The notes under the pieces: generated by a model
Told to the model about the DNA's origin: nothing
The model's input: the letters and a program-made list of their open reading frames with translations, nothing else
Databases searched by the model: none
Translations under genes and position numbers: made by a program
Part shown: piece by piece, positions 63,701 to 64,000 of the stretch
Position numbering within the stretch: the stretch's first letter is position 1
How the letters are laid out: each line of letters opens with the position of its first letter
DNA from: an uncultured Porphyromonadaceae bacterium
GTDB lineage: Bacteria > Bacteroidota > Bacteroidia > Bacteroidales > Muribaculaceae
DNA length: 64,000 nucleotides
Reading direction: 5' to 3'
NCBI GenBank assembly: GCA_946414395.1
Contig: CAMKOE010000009.1
Coordinates: 1-64,000 of the forward strand

Positions 63701-63796
63701 CATACTAATCGTGTGATACGACAAATTAATCATCAGTCTGCAACTGATTGATAACCAAATATTTTCATTAGTTTATACTATCACACTATCAGTATG
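63701..63796. repeat. 18-bp imperfect inverted repeat pair near right att (16/18)
   Basis: 63701-63718 catactaatcgtgtgata versus 63779-63796 tatcacactatcagtatg. Confidence 0.65.
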
Positions 63797-63825
63797 TGAT
63801 TAGTGTGTAATATCATTCGATAAAA

Positions 63826-63842
63826 CCTCCAGCTCCACAAAA
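63826..63842 (+). repeat. 17-bp direct repeat (att-like), second copy of ssrA 3' end
   Basis: cctccagctccacaaaa, identical to 50686-50702; no tmRNA body upstream. Confidence 0.85.
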
Positions 63843-63848
63843 ACAATT

Positions 63849-63880
63849 ATAAGTCGCAGATTTTCCGCGACTTATTTTTT
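63849..63880 (+). terminator. Terminator immediately after second att-like repeat
   Basis: ataagtcgc agattttcc gcgacttat followed by tttttt. Confidence 0.75.
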
Positions 63881-64000
63881 GCCAAAATTTGTACTCCATC
63901 TTGGACGATTGATGAATCTACGGCAGGTGTCAAACTGTCGCGCACTCTGCAACATTAATATTAACACCTTTGAAAGAGTGACTTTCTAGTATCCCCAGGG

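Overview
The window reads as a Bacteroidales (Bacteroidota) chromosome segment. Support comes from TAnnTTTG-type promoters, SusC/SusD, T9SS-type cargo and a GENNYALAA tmRNA tag. It has three parts. (1) 1-~11.5 kb is the right end of an integrated HK97-type phage or satellite-like element: HNH, TerS, TerL, portal, fibre-like protein, protease, capsid, connectors, tail tube, strong terminator, then a convergent tyrosine integrase. No tape measure, tail tip or lysis genes are visible. The tail-tube gene carries an A-AAA-AAA slippery run, and a -1 shift there would fuse it to a downstream open frame of about 91 aa. (2) ~11.5-50.7 kb is mostly core chromosome: clpB, ftsY, rimO, rpsF/rpsR/rplI, a RelA/SpoT homologue and ssrA. 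It also holds accessory loci: a surface-protein/C25 peptidase cluster, three tandem DUF6056-like membrane proteins beside a GT2, a VapBC-like pair with an in-frame amber codon in the toxin, and a tandem-repeat dockerin-like protein. (3) 50.7-63.84 kb is a polysaccharide utilization locus plus a DUF3791/DUF3990-like three-gene cassette. This segment is bracketed by an exact 17-bp direct repeat of the ssrA 3' end, the expected footprint of integration at tmRNA, but no integrase lies between the repeats. All family names come from reading the translated sequences; no searches were run.
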